From Ulva prolifera (lineage: Eukaryota; Chlorophyta; Ulvophyceae; Ulvales; Ulvaceae): a stretch of DNA of 64,000 nt. The stretch lies in the NCBI GenBank assembly GCA_023078555.1, contig CM041197.1:6903810-6967809 (forward strand), written 5' to 3'. This document shows positions 14,142 to 26,125 of this stretch, piece by piece. Position numbers and translations under genes: made by a program. The first letter of the stretch is position 1. Each line of letters opens with the position of its first letter. The notes beneath the pieces were generated by a model. The model had not been told where the DNA came from and did no database searches. It saw only the letters and a program-made list of their open reading frames with translations.

Positions 14142-16900
14142 TTATTTGGTGCATTCGTGTTTGAGGACGTCCTGGTGTCCAGGAGTGCTTTGTGCACCAT
14201 CGCACGTCACGTGCGTTGCCCATGCACGCCATGTGCGTTGCCAATGCACGGCACGTGCGCACGCCCGCACGACCAGATATGCACATGCAGTTTTAACCGA
14301 TCCATTGCAGACATGAAGAAGGTAATCATTCGGTGCATTCGTGTTTGAGGACGTACTGGTGTCCAGGAGTGCTTTGTGCACCATCGCACGCCACGTGCGT
14401 TGCCCATGCACGGCACGTGCGCACGCCCGCACGACAAGATATGCACATGCAGGTTTGGCAATTCCTTTGAAGACATAAAGAAGGTAATCATTTGGTGCAT
14501 TCGTGTTTGAGGACGTCCTGGTGCCCAGGAGTGCATCCTGCACCATCGCACGTCACGTGCGTTGCCCATGCACGGCACGTGCGCACGCCCGCACGACCAG
14601 ATATGCACTTGCAGGTTTGACAACTCCTTTGAAGACATAAAGAAGGCAATCATTTGCTGCATTCGTGTTTGACGACGTACTGGTGTCCAGGAGTGCTTTG
14701 TGCACCATCGCACGCCACGTGCATTGTCCATGCACGCCATGTGCGTTGCCCATGCACGGCACGTGCGCACGCCCGCACGACCAGATATGCACTTGCAGGT
14801 TTGGCAACTCCTTTGAAGACATAAAGAAGGTAATCATTTGGTGCATTCGTGTGTGAGGACGTCCTGGTGTCCAGGAGTGCTTTGTGCACCATCGCACGTC
14901 ACGTGCGTTGCCCATGCACGCCATGTGCGTTGCCAATGCACGGCACGTGCGCACGCCCGCACGACCAGATATGCACATGCAGTTTTAACCGATCCATTGC
15001 AGACATGAAGAAGGTAATCATTTGGTGCATTCGTGTTTGAGGACGTACTGGTGTCCAGGAGTGCTTTGTGCACCATCGCACGCCACGTGCGTTGCCCATG
15101 CACGGCACGTGCGCACGCCCGCACGACAAGATATGCACATGCAGGTTTGGCAAATCCTTTGAAGACATAAAGAAGGTAATTATTTGGTGCATTCGTGTTT
15201 GAGGACGTCCTGGTGTCCAGGAGTGCTTTGTGCACCATCGCACGTCACGTGCGTTGCCCATGCACGCCATGTGCGTTGCCAATGCACGGCACGTGCGCAC
15301 GCCCGCACGACCAGATATGCACATGCAGTTTTAACCGATCCATTGCAGACATGAAGAAGGTAATCATTCGGTGCATTCGTGTTTGAGGACGTACTGGTGT
15401 CCAGGAGTGCTTTGTGCACCATCGCACGCCACGTGCGTTGCCCATGCACGGCACGTGCGCACGCCCGCACGACAAGATATGCACATGCAGGTTTGGCAAT
15501 TCCTTTGAAGACATAAAGAAGGTAATCATTTGGTGCATTCGTGTTTGAGGACGTCCTGGTGCCCAGGAGTGCATCCTGCACCATCGCACGTCACGTGCGT
15601 TGCCCATGCACGGCACGTGCGCACGCCCGCACGACCAGATATGCACTTGCAGGTTTGACAACTCCTTTGAAGACATAAAGAAGGCAATCATTTGCTGCAT
15701 TCGTGTTTGACGACGTACTGGTGTCCAGGAGTGCTTTGTGCACCATCGCACGCCACGTGCATTGTCCATGCACGCCATGTGCGTTGCCCATGCACGGCAC
15801 GTGCGCACGCCCGCACGACCAGATATGCACTTGCAGGTTTGGCAACTCCTTTGAAGACATAAAGAAGGTAATTATTTGGTGCATTCGTGTTTGAGGACGT
15901 CCTGGTGTCCAGGAGTGCTTTGTGCACCATCGCACGTCACGTGCGTTGCCCATGCACGCCATGTGCGTTGCCAATGCACGGCACGTGCGCACGCCCGCAC
16001 GACCAGATATGCACATGCAGTTTTAACCGATCCATTGCAGACATGAAGAAGGTAATCATTTGGTGCATTCGTGTTTGAGGACGTACTGGTGTCCAGGAGT
16101 GCTTTGTGCACCATCGCACGCCACGTGCGTTGCCCATGCACGGCACGTGCGCACGCCCGCACGACAAGATATGCACATGCAGGTTTGGCAAATCCTTTGA
16201 AGACATAAAGAAGGTAATTATTTGGTGCATTCGTGTTTGAGGACGTCCTGGTGTCCAGGAGTGCTTTGTGCACCATCGCACGTCACGTGCGTTGCCCATG
16301 CACGCCATGTGCGTTGCCAATGCACGGCACGTGCGCACGCCCGCACGACCAGATATGCACATGCAGTTTTAACCGATCCATTGCAGACATGAAGAAGGTA
16401 ATCATTCGGTGCATTCGTGTTTGAGGACGTACTGGTGTCCAGGAGTGCTTTGTGCACCATCGCACGCCACGTGCGTTGCCCATGCACGGCACGTGCGCAC
16501 GCCCGCACGACAAGATATGCACATGCAGGTTTGGCAATTCCTTTGAAGACATAAAGAAGGTAATCATTTGGTGCATTCGTGTTTGAGGACGTCCTGGTGC
16601 CCAGGAGTGCATCCTGCACCATCGCACGTCACGTGCGTTGCCCATGCACGGCACGTGCGCACGCCCGCACGACCAGATATGCACTTGCAGGTTTGACAAC
16701 TCCTTTGAAGACATAAAGAAGGCAATCATTTGCTGCATTCGTGTTTGACGACGTACTGGTGTCCAGGAGTGCTTTGTGCACCATCGCACGCCACGTGCAT
16801 TGTCCATGCACGCCATGTGCGTTGCCCATGCACGGCACGTGCGCACGCCCGCACGACCAGATATGCACTTGCAGGTTTGGCAACTCCTTTGAAGACATAA
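14142..16900. repeat. 1,038-bp higher-order repeat, two copies plus a partial third
   Basis: Units begin near 14142, 15180 and 16218, spaced exactly 1,038 bp (three 162-bp plus three 184-bp monomers). Diagnostic variants such as GTTTGACGACG and the ATCATTCGGTGC change recur at the same offset in each copy. The region just before it (about 13450–14200) runs on a simpler 346-bp dimer period (162 + 184). Confidence 0.85.
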
Positions 16901-18271
16901 AGAAGGTAATCATTTGGTGCATTCGTGTTTGAGGACGTCCTGGTGTCCAGGAGTGCTTTGTGCACCATCGCACGTCACGTGCGTTGCCCATGCACGGCAC
17001 GTGCGCACGCCCGCACGACCAGATATGCACTTGCAGGTTTGGCAACTCCTTTGAAGACATATAGAAGGTAATCATTTGGTGCATTCGTGTTTGAGGACGT
17101 CCTGGTGTCCAGGAGTGCTTTGTGCACCATTGCACGCCACGTGCGTTGTCCATGCACGCCATGTGCGTTGCCCATGCACTGCACGTGCGCACGCCCGCAC
17201 GACCAGATATGCACTTGCAGTTTTAACCGGTCCATTGCAGACATGAAGAAGGTAATCATTTGGTGCATTCGTGTTTGAGGACGTCCTGGTGCCCAGGAGT
17301 GCATCCTGCACCATCGCACGTCACGTACGTTGCCCATGCACGGCACGTGCGCATGCCCGCACGACCAGATATGCACTTGCAGGTTTGGCAATTCCTTTGA
17401 AGACATAAATAAGGTAATCATTTGGTGCATTCGTGTTTGAGGACGTCCTGGTGTCCAGGAGTGCTTTGTGCACCATCGCACGTCACGTGCGTTGCCCATG
17501 CACGGCACGTGCGCACGCCCGCACGACCAGATATGCACTTGCAGGTTTGGCAATTCCTTTGAAGACATAAATAAGGTGATCATTTGGTGCATTTGTGTTT
17601 GAGGACAACCTGGTGTCCATGAGTGCTTTGTGCACCATCGCACGCCATGTGCGTTGTCCATGCACGCCATGTGCGTTGCCCATGCACGGCACGTGCGCAC
17701 GCCCGCACGACCAGATATGCACATATAGTTTCAACAGCTCCATTGCAGACATGAAGAAGGTTATTATGTCATGCATTCGTGTTTGAGGACGTCCTGGTGT
17801 CCAGGAGTGCTTTGTGCACCATCGCACGTCACGTGCGTTGCCCATGCACGCCATGTGCGTTGCCAATGCACGGCACGTGCGCACGCCCGCACGACCAGAT
17901 ATGCACATGCAGTTATAACCGATCCATTGCAGACATGAAGAAGGTAATCATTTGGTGCATTCGTGTTTGAGGACGTACTGGTGTCCAGGAGTGCTTTGTG
18001 CACCATCGCACGCCACGTGCGTTGCCCATGCACGGCACGTGCGCACGCCCGCACGACAAGATATGCACATGCAGGTTTGGCAATTCCTTTGAAGACATAA
18101 AGAAGGTAATCATTTGGTGCATTCGTGTTTGAGGACGTACTGGTGTCCAGGAGTGCTTTGTGCACCATCGCACGCCACGTGCGTTGCCCATGCACGGCAC
18201 GTGCGCACGCCCGCACGACAAGATATGCACATGCAGGTTTGGCAAATCCTTTGAAGACATAAAGAAGGTAA

Positions 18272-19979
18272 TTATTTGGTGCATTCGTGTTTGAGGACGT
18301 CCTGGTGTCCAGGAGTGCTTTGTGCACCATCGCACGTCACGTGCGTTGCCCATGCACGCCATGTGCGTTGCCAATGCACGGCACGTGCGCACGCCCGCAC
18401 GACCAGATATGCACATGCAGTTTTAACCGATCCATTGCAGACATGAAGAAGGTAATCATTCGGTGCATTCGTGTTTGAGGACGTACTGGTGTCCAGGAGT
18501 GCTTTGTGCACCATCGCACGCCACGTGCGTTGCCCATGCACGGCACGTGCGCACGCCCGCACGACAAGATATGCACATGCAGGTTTGGCAATTCCTTTGA
18601 AGACATAAAGAAGGTAATCATTTGGTGCATTCGTGTTTGAGGACGTCCTGGTGCCCAGGAGTGCATCCTGCACCATCGCACGTCACGTGCGTTGCCCATG
18701 CACGGCACGTGCGCACGCCCGCACGACCAGATATGCACATGCAGTTTTAACAGGTCCATTGCAGACATGAAGAAGGTAATCATTTGGTGCATTCGTGTTT
18801 GAGGACGTCCTGGTGTCCAGGAGTGCTTTGTGCACCATAGCACGTCACGTGCGTTGCCCATGCACGGCACGTGTGCACGCCCGCACGACCAGATATGCAC
18901 ATGCAGGTTTGGCAATTCTATTGAAAACATGAAGAAGGTTATCATGTTATGCATTCGTGTTTGAGGATGTCCTGGTGTCCAGGAGTGCTTTGTGCACCAT
19001 CGCACGCCACGTGCGTTGTCCATTCACGCCATGTGCGTTGCCAATGCACGGCACGTGCGCACGCCCGCACGACAAGATATGCACATGCAGGTTTGGCAAT
19101 TCCTTTGAAGACATAAAGAAGGTAATTATTTGGTGCATTCGTGTTTGAGGACGTCCTGGTGTCCAGGAGTGCTTTGTGCACCATCGCACGTCACGTGCGT
19201 TGCCCATGCACGCCATGTGCGTTGCCAATGCACGGCACGTGCGCACGCCCGCACGACCAGATATGCACATGCAGTTTTAACCGATCCATTGCAGACATGA
19301 AGAAGGTAATCATTCGGTGCATTCGTGTTTGAGGACGTACTGGTGTCCAGGAGTGCTTTGTGCACCATCGCACGCCACGTGCGTTGCCCATGCACGGCAC
19401 GTGCGCACGCCCGCACGACAAGATATGCACATGCAGGTTTGGCAATTCCTTTGAAGACATAAAGAAGGTAATCATTTGGTGCATTCGTGTTTGAGGACGT
19501 CCTGGTGCCCAGGAGTGCATCCTGCACCATCGCACGTCACGTGCGTTGCCCATGCACGGCACGTGCGCACGCCCGCACGACCAGATATGCACATGCAGTT
19601 TTAACAGGTCCATTGCAGACATGAAGAAGGTAATCATTTGGTGCATTCGTGTTTGAGGACGTCCTGGTGTCCAGGAGTGCTTTGTGCACCATAGCACGTC
19701 ACGTGCGTTGCCCATGCACGGCACGTGTGCACGCCCGCACGACCAGATATGCACATGCAGGTTTGGCAATTCTATTGAAAACATGAAGAAGGTTATCATG
19801 TTATGCATTCGTGTTTGAGGATGTCCTGGTGTCCAGGAGTGCTTTGTGCACCATCGCACGCCACGTGCGTTGTCCATTCACGCCATGTGCGTTGCCAATG
19901 CACGGCGCGTGCGCACGCCCGCACGACCAGATATGCACTTGCAGGTTTGGCAATTCCTTTGAAGACATAAAGAAGGTAA
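18272..19979. repeat. Two copies of an 854-bp higher-order repeat
   Basis: Sequence from about 18272 recurs at about 19126 with an offset of 854 bp (three 162-bp plus two 184-bp monomers), including the rare TTGTCCATTCACG variant near 19016 and 19870. Copy two shows a few private changes (GGCGCGTGC near 19914). Confidence 0.8.
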
Positions 19980-20052
19980 TTATTTGGTGCATTCGTGTTT
20001 GAGGACGTCCTGGTGTCCAGGAGTGCTTTGTGCACCATCGCCCGTCACGTGC

Positions 20053-20055
20053 GTT
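20053..20055. repeat. Target-site duplication GTT, left of Element 1
   Basis: The satellite reads GTGCGTT immediately before the CACTA terminus and resumes with GTTGCCC at 27328. The uninterrupted satellite has a single GTT here, so GTT was duplicated on insertion. Three-base target duplications are the rule for CACTA elements. Confidence 0.93.
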
Positions 20056-20073
20056 CACTAGGAGAATGGTGAC
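20056..20073 (+). repeat. Terminal inverted repeat, left end of Element 1
   Basis: CACTAGGAGAATGGTGAC; the exact reverse complement closes the element at 27310–27327, and the same 18 bases end Element 2 on both sides. The first five bases are the CACTA hallmark of the En/Spm superfamily. Confidence 0.96.
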
Positions 20074-20500
20074 GTGGTGGTGAGGAACGTGCGAGGACGG
20101 CTCGCGGAAGAGGGGCGGATGCGTGGCGGAGCCCCCGGAACGGCGAAAGGACCGTTGGCGGAGCGCCCGGAAGGCAGCCCGGATTGTGGACGGAAGTTCC
20201 GCGAGCGTTCCGGACGGGGTGTTTCAACGGGCACTCCACGTGGGGGTTCCGCCGGAACGTTTCCGGAGTGATGCCGGAACGTGCGAAGGATCCGCAATGC
20301 TTCCAGAGGACTGTTTGAGGAAGAATGCTTAAAATTTCGGAATGGTTACGGATCCGATAACGTTCCGGCAGAGCCTTGCGGAAGCCTCCCGGAAGCCTGG
20401 AAGAACAGGATGGTTCGTGAGAGGTTACTCTCTGCCCGGATGTGCTGGAGACAGATTACGTAAGTGGTGAGGTCATCAAGGCCTTCTTTACATGCGTGCC
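20074..20500. promoter_or_regulatory. Subterminal region rich in CCGGAACG-type motifs
   Basis: This GC-rich stretch carries many short motifs of the kind CCGGAA, GGAACG, CGTTCC and TTCCGG in both orientations. It matches the reverse complement of 58360–58708 in Element 2. Subterminal arrays of short direct and inverted motifs bind the TNPA protein in maize En/Spm; a like role here is inference. Short open frames in the region are not conserved as proteins between the two copies. Confidence 0.6.
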
Positions 20501-20944
20501 ACGTGTAGGTTGCCGTTGATTCGGATGCAACTCGGTCTCAATGTTTGTTCTCTCCCATTCACTCTATTGTAACATGTGCACCACGTTTTCGACAGAGAAT
20601 CGCGATTAGTGCACAGGACATACGGTCCTGCGGGAAAGGCAGTTTCGAGTGCATATACAAGCAGCATGTCATCAACTGTACACCGTGATTGCGGAACAAG
20701 ACAGATTTATTGATGTGTTCACACGAGTTCGTAGGCAGGGGTGGTCATGGCTTGTATAGGCATATCATAGACATTGCTTACATTGATATCTCGTCACCTT
20801 GGGTGCCCTCATCATGTCCATAAGGAACGATGATACTACGATCACATGTAGTGCCACCTCTAACATGTCATATACTCCACTCATACATTTAATCACGGTC
20901 ACCGCATGTGTACAGTTTCTTTCCGAGCCCACGTTGGTATACAA
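20501..20944. other. Non-coding subterminal segment shared with Element 2
   Basis: No gene seen. The stretch aligns by eye with the reverse complement of about 57830–58330 of Element 2, sharing blocks such as CACCTCTAACATGTCATATA and GATGTGTTCA. Divergence is clear but order is kept. It abuts the exon remnant at 20945 directly, whereas in Element 2 the matching blocks are separated by three more exons. Confidence 0.7.
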
Positions 20945-21265
20945 CTAATCGACAAACTTCTTCCGGGTAATCTGCAAAGCGAGGCCAACCTTCTGGCTCC
21001 TCTTATGGGTGGGATGCAACGGAGATTCCGCTGTCCCCTCCGTTTTTAGTGCGCCAAGGATGAATTTCTTGAAGTACTCGTAGTCAGCCACATACAGTCC
21101 GTCTTCTTGTGCCCACTGCGCGGCCGGCTTCATCGTGCCCTCGCCGTAAGCAGTCCTCGCTCCGATTCTGGACAACTGCATGGATAGGTGATGTGTCAGT
21201 GGCTTGCGCTCGTTCACGCGCACTGGTACGTTGTTGCCCAATGTGTTTGTTTTGCAGTAGCACAA
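20945..21265 (-). pseudogene. Remnant of the coiled-coil gene (third-exon homologue)
   Basis: The minus-strand frame reads KPLTHHLSMQLSRIG and then AYGEGTMKPAAQWAQEDG, closely matching KPLTHHLSMQLSRIG and AYGDGTMKSAAQWAREEG in Element 2 (within 56675–56915). Similarity continues to the THKRSQK end and then jumps to sequence that in Element 2 lies after the end of the gene, so the later exons are deleted. Upstream the frame meets a TAG where Element 2 has TGG, and there is a one-base length difference near the expected splice acceptor. The surrounding gene is missing, so this is a fossil exon, useful mainly as evidence that this frame was once under protein-level selection. Confidence 0.8.
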
Positions 21266-21313
21266 CGTCTACATCAGATGGGTCTGTCAGGGAATGTGGG
21301 GCGCGGCGCATGA

Positions 21314-21875
21314 GAATGGTTGGTGGGCCACCACCCATTCGGGCAGTCATGCATGTCATGATCCAGGCTCCCCGGAATGGTTGGTGGGCCACCAACCATT
21401 CGGGCAGTCATGCATGTCACGATGCAGGCTCCCCGGAATGGTTGGTGGGCCACCAACCATTCGGGAAGTCATGCATGTAAGCATCCATGCACGGCGCGGC
21501 GCACAAGAATGGTTGGTGGGCCACCAACCATTCGGGCAGTCATGCATATGCATGACATATGTCATGATCCAGGCTCCCCGGAATGGTTGGTGGGCCACCA
21601 ACCATTCAGGCAGTCATGCATGTCACGATTCAGGCTCCCCAGAATGGTTGGTGGGCCACCAACCATTCGGGAAGTCATGCATGTAAGCATCCATGCACGG
21701 GGCGGCGCACAAGAATGGTTGGTGGGCCACCAACCATTCGGGCAGTCATGCATATGCATGACATATGTCATGATCCAGGCTCCCCGGAATGGTTGGTGGG
21801 CCACCAACCATTCGGGCAGTCATGCATGTCACGATGCAGGCTCCCTGGAATGGTTGGTGGGGCACCAACCATTCC
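21314..21875. repeat. Array of nine 27-bp palindromes
   Basis: Nine copies of a hairpin-forming sequence with 13-bp arms (GAATGGTTGGTGG and its complement) around a single central base, spaced roughly 61–72 bp. Spacers repeat too, with TCATGCATG motifs. The first copy and the last copy have small arm defects. The array lies next to the exon remnant just as the array at 56140–56561 lies beside the intact exon of Element 2, so the arrangement predates the split of the two copies. Confidence 0.93.
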
Positions 21876-23955
21876 AGTAGTCATGCATGTGACGAACCAT
21901 GCGCGGCGTGGCGACTAAGAATTTCAGTGTTGTTCTTCTCTCGTTCACTCTTTTGTAACTACGAATGGACGGTGCTCCACCATCCGCTCTCGCGGACTCT
22001 TGAAAACGAACGGTGCGGAACTGCCCGCTCTAGCAGGCATGCAGAAGAACACTAAACGAACTTACGATGGTGCAGATGTATTCCGCGTGCCTCTTGGGAA
22101 ATGCAATGTGCATCGGCTATCAAGGCGAGACAGGACACCACGTGGAGGCACCACGTACGCAGGTAAATGATACATGTATACACTCGAAGGATTGCAACCC
22201 CAACACAACGCACTCAAACAAGGAACGCGCCGGATAATTCTCTAAGCCCTCACTGATGTCGACATATTCCGGTCCTCTTAATCCTTTGGCTGCCTTGTCT
22301 TACAGTTTTGATCCCATGCATGCTTATAGACGCCCTGCGGGTACTAACGAGGTCAAACTTGGACGCACGTGTGCACACACAAATGCGATGTTTGGGCGCC
22401 TGCTTGTTGCCACGAAGTCACTGTCGATGGCAACAGTGCATGTAAACTTTGTTCGCCGAGATTTATGCAAGTCGCGCGAGAGTGTTCGGTACTGTCCAAC
22501 CATAGTCAATCTAGAACATACTCCATATGTTTGCTCTCCACAATGGAAGCACTTGGTATAGGATCGCACCACCTCCATGCCATGCGGTTTTGCTTGATGT
22601 CACGATCCCATGGCCGGCTCGAAATAACTTCCACGTGAGTGTGTGTTCCTCAGGTAGGCTACGTAGGTATACCGGAAGATGCTGATACCCGTGACCTGCG
22701 AAAACACACCTGGTCAACAACCGATGGTGCACGCAAATGCCAGGCGCACCACAATGATCTCGATCGAGCAGCAGAGAAGCAAGCGTAGATAGGCTCCAAG
22801 TAACATTACTGCTTACGCGTACTCTAAGAATGTCAGTTTGTTTGAGACACGGAGTCGGACGGCAATCACCTCAAGCAGCTGCTCTGCAAGCAAGGTGAAC
22901 GTGGTTCATGCGATGGGGCGCCATCGCACATCCGAAGCTACAACATATCCAAAGCTACAGCATACAGCTACAGCATATATGATATACGAAGTAGTTCTAA
23001 ACTGGTGGCAGGTGCCATCTCGAACAGAACAATGTGTGCGCCTCGACCATGGATATCGGCACATCAGCTGCGTCTTCGGCGCCTTCGCAAGGAAGTGATG
23101 TCCACGACAGCGCCGTCAGACATAAACAAACGTCACACCTTGCAGCATACTTCAATTGAGCATGTCGGAAGTTGAGCAGCGGCGATGACGCCTGCGGCTG
23201 CTGCTTGCTAACACTTAGACGCCACCCGGGAGTGAAAGACCCGCCTACGATTCAAACCACATTATACAATAATACCCACAGACAGAGATTGTAGAAGACT
23301 TCAGGCGCTCTGTTCAACCAGATACGCCGCAATGATCATGTCGGTGCGCCCGCACACGCAGTACGGATGTCATGGCTTGCACTCCAACGCATTGAGACAG
23401 CACAACGAATTGATAATACATTTATGCTCACTGATGCAATGTTTAGGTTTTAACAGCTCACATATGGAGATCGCGCCTGGAATGGCGAGCGTTACCGCCA
23501 CACATCGCATGCACGCATGCATGCAAAAACAGCATCGCGGTGAGTGTGGCGTTAGTGGACCCAGCCATGCACGCAACCCAAACAGCCCCAGGCCACCATT
23601 ACACAGATCTCATGGTGCCTCCTGGCGCTAGCATGAACCCCGGATGATTGGCGACACCGAAAGCAGAGACACAACGGCAGTATGAGCCATACATATGTAC
23701 GTGCACGTGTAAAGTAATAAAATCGTTTTAGTGGTTCCGATGCAAGACAAGTCGGGCAAAAATGTAGTATATGCACCGCTGCTGCAGTACGTACCGTTGA
23801 ACGTTGTACCAATGTGGGTGTACATGCGTGTTTGTGCGGGTGAGCACCATGTGTCGCGTGGCATCCCCCCTCTCAGATGGCAGAGGCGCATAGTATGGCT
23901 GTGACGCAGCATGCTACAGCAGCAATGGCTCGGCAATGTATTGGGATGTCGGCAA
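21876..23955. other. About 2 kb of Element 1 with no recognisable gene
   Basis: No open frame here shows a known domain, a coherent codon pattern or a counterpart in Element 2. A motif of the form TTCTC..TTCACTCTTTTGTAAC occurs near 21935 and resembles one near 20549 and one near 26880. The sequence may be unrelated DNA captured before the 94-bp array formed. Confidence 0.6.
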
Positions 23956-26125
23956 AAGTGCGTCCTCTGCCCCCCCACGCAGTGCAGCGTGGTTGACAGT
24001 GGTGCTGCCCATCGTTGCCGCAGCTCACCGGCACTTGATGGTTCTGTGCTGCTACCCCCTCTGCCCCCCCACGCAGTGCAGCGTGGTTGACAGTGGTGCT
24101 GCCCATCGTTGCCGCAGCACAGTGGCACCTGGTGTTTCTGTGCTGTTACCCCCTCTGCCCCCCCACGCAGTGCAGCGTGGTTGACAGTGGTGCTGCCCAT
24201 CGTTGCCGCAGCACAGTGGCACCTGGTGTTTCTGTGCTGTTACCCCCTCTGCCCCCCCACGCAGTGTAGCGGGGTTGACAGTGGTGCTGCCCATCGTTGC
24301 CGCAGCTCACCGGCACTTGATGGTTCTGTGCTGCTACCCCCTCTGCCCCCCCACGCAGTGCAGCGTGGTTGACAGTGGTGCTGCCCATCGTTGCCGCAGC
24401 ACAGTGGCACCTGGTGTTTCTGTGCTGTTACCCCCTCTGCCCCCCCACGCAGTGTAGCGGGGTTGACAGTGGTGCTGCCCATCGTTGCCGCAGCTCACCG
24501 GCACTTGATGGTTCTGTGCTGCTACCCCCTCTGCCCCCCCACGCAGTGCAGCGGGGTTGACAGTGGTGCTGCCCATCGTTGCCGCAGCACAGTGGCACCT
24601 GGTGTTTCTGTGCTGTTACCCCCTCTGCCCCCCCACGCAGTGTAGCGGGGTTGACAGTGGTGCTGCCCATCGTTGCCGCAGCTCACCGGCACTTGATGGT
24701 TCTGTGCTGTTACCCCCTCTGCCCCCCCACGCAGTGCAGCGGGGTTGACAGTGGTGCTGCCCATCGTTGCCGCAGCACAGTGGCACCTGGTGTTTCTGTG
24801 CTGTTACCCCCTCTGCCCCCCCACGCAGTGCAGCGGGGTTGACAGTGGTGCTGCCCATCGTTGCCGCAGCACAGTGGCACCTGGTGTTTCTGTGCTGTTA
24901 CCCCCTCTGCCCCCCCACGCAGTGTAGCGGGGTTGACAGTGGTGCTGCCCATCGTTGCCGCAGCACAATGGCACCTGGTCCTTCTGTGCTGTTACCCCCT
25001 CTGCCCCCCCACGCAGTGCAGCGTGGTTGACAGTGGTGCTGCCCATCGTTGCCGCAGCACAGTGGCACCTGGTGTTTCTGTGCTGTTACCCCCTCTGCCC
25101 CCCCACGCAGTGCAGCGGGGTTGATAGTGATGCTGCCCATCGTTGCCGCAGCACAGTGGCACCTGGTCCTTCTGTGCTGTTACCCCCTCTGCCCCCCCAC
25201 GCAGTGCAGCGTGGTTGACAGTGGTGCTGCCCATCGTTGCCGCAGCACAGTGGCGCCTGGTGTTTCTGTGCTGTTATAATTACCGCCTCTGCCCTCCCAC
25301 GCAGTGCAGCGGGGTTGATAGTGATGCTGCCCATCGTTGCCGCAGCACAGTGGCACCTGGTCCTTCTGTGCTGTTACCCCCTCTGCCCCCCCACGCAGTG
25401 CAGCGTGGTTGACAGTGGTGCTGCCCATCGTTGCCGCAGCACAGTGGCACCTGGTGTTTCTGTGCTGTTACCCCCTCTGCCCCCCCACGCAGTGTAGCGG
25501 GGTTGACAGTGGTGCTGCCCATCGTTGCCGCAGCACAATGGCACCTGGTCCTTCTGTGCTGTTACCCCCTCTGCCCCCCCACGCAGTGCAGCGTGGTTGA
25601 CAGTGGTGCTGCCCATCGTTGCCGCAGCACAGTGGCACCTGGTGTTTCTGTGCTGTTACCCCCTCTGCCCCCCCACGCAGTGTAGCGGGGTTGACAGTGG
25701 TGCTGCCCATCGTTGCCGCAGCACAATGGCACCTGGTTTGTCTGTGCTGTTACCCCCTCTGCCCCCGCACACGGTGAAGTGGGGGTGACAGTGATGCTGC
25801 CCATCGTTGCCGCAGCTCACCGGCACTTGATGGTTCTGTGCTGCTACCCCCTCTGCCCCCGCACGCGGTGAAGTGGGGGTGACAGTGATGCTGCCCATCG
25901 CTGCCGCAGCTCACCGGCACTTGATGGTTCTGTGCTGCTACCCCCTCTGCCCCCGCACGCGGTGCAGTGGGAATGACAGTGATGTGGCCCATCGCAGCCA
26001 CAGCACCACGGAACTTGATGGTTCTGTGCTGCTACCCCCTCTGCCCCCCCACGTAGTGCAGCGGGGGTGACAGTGATGCTGCCCATCGTTGCCGAATCAC
26101 AGTGGCACTTGGTGTTTCTGTGTTG
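23956..26125. repeat. 94-bp tandem array (about 23 copies) inside Element 1
   Basis: The unit contains a C-rich core (CCCCCTCTGCCCCCCCACGC) followed by GTTGACAGTGGTGCTGCC. Period is 94 bp, with one unit lengthened by 6 bp near 25275 (insert including ATAATT). Two unit variants, CTCACCGGCACTTGATGG and CACAGTGGCACCTGGTG, alternate between about 24000 and 24720, giving a 188-bp dimer period. Units after about 25750 are more diverged. Frames of about 80 codons run through it on both strands only because stops are absent from the unit; they are not considered genes. Element 2 has no such array. Confidence 0.93.

Larger units (their letters stand above)
1..20055. repeat. 162/184-bp satellite array, left block
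   Basis: Head-to-tail tandem repeats fill the stretch without interruption. The short monomer is 162 bp (the unit at 1 recurs at 163). The long monomer is 184 bp because a 22-bp segment ending in CCATGCACG is present twice. Each monomer contains the palindrome AGGACGTCCT, the inverted repeat CCTGG-TGT-CCAGG and several CACGTG/GCACGTGC motifs. The tail third has alternative versions: TTTGGCAATTCCTTTGAAG, TTTTAACCGGTCCATTGCAG, or TTTGGCAATTCTATTGAAAA followed by GTTATCATG. No gene, spacer or promoter was recognised. Monomer length near nucleosome size and higher-order organisation resemble centromeric or heterochromatic satellites, but location on the chromosome is inference. Confidence 0.97.

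Noticed and set aside
1..20055. CRISPR-like regular repeats
   Set aside because: The repeats are contiguous 162/184-bp monomers with no unique spacers and no cas genes; the setting is eukaryotic.
20074..20332. Small open frames in the GC-rich subterminal regions
   Set aside because: The matching region of Element 2 has different frames and indels, so the conservation is of DNA motifs and not of protein.
21314..21875. Frames encoding MVGGPPTI-type repeats in the palindrome arrays
   Set aside because: They appear on both strands because the sequence is palindromic, and recur in all arrays regardless of gene context.
21876..23955. Short frames of 60–100 codons in the middle of Element 1
   Set aside because: None shows a domain, splice-consistent extension or counterpart in Element 2.
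23956..26125. Overlapping 80-codon frames in the 94-bp array
   Set aside because: They repeat every 94 bp on both strands and reflect stop-free repeat units; 94 is not a multiple of three, so no repeat protein results.
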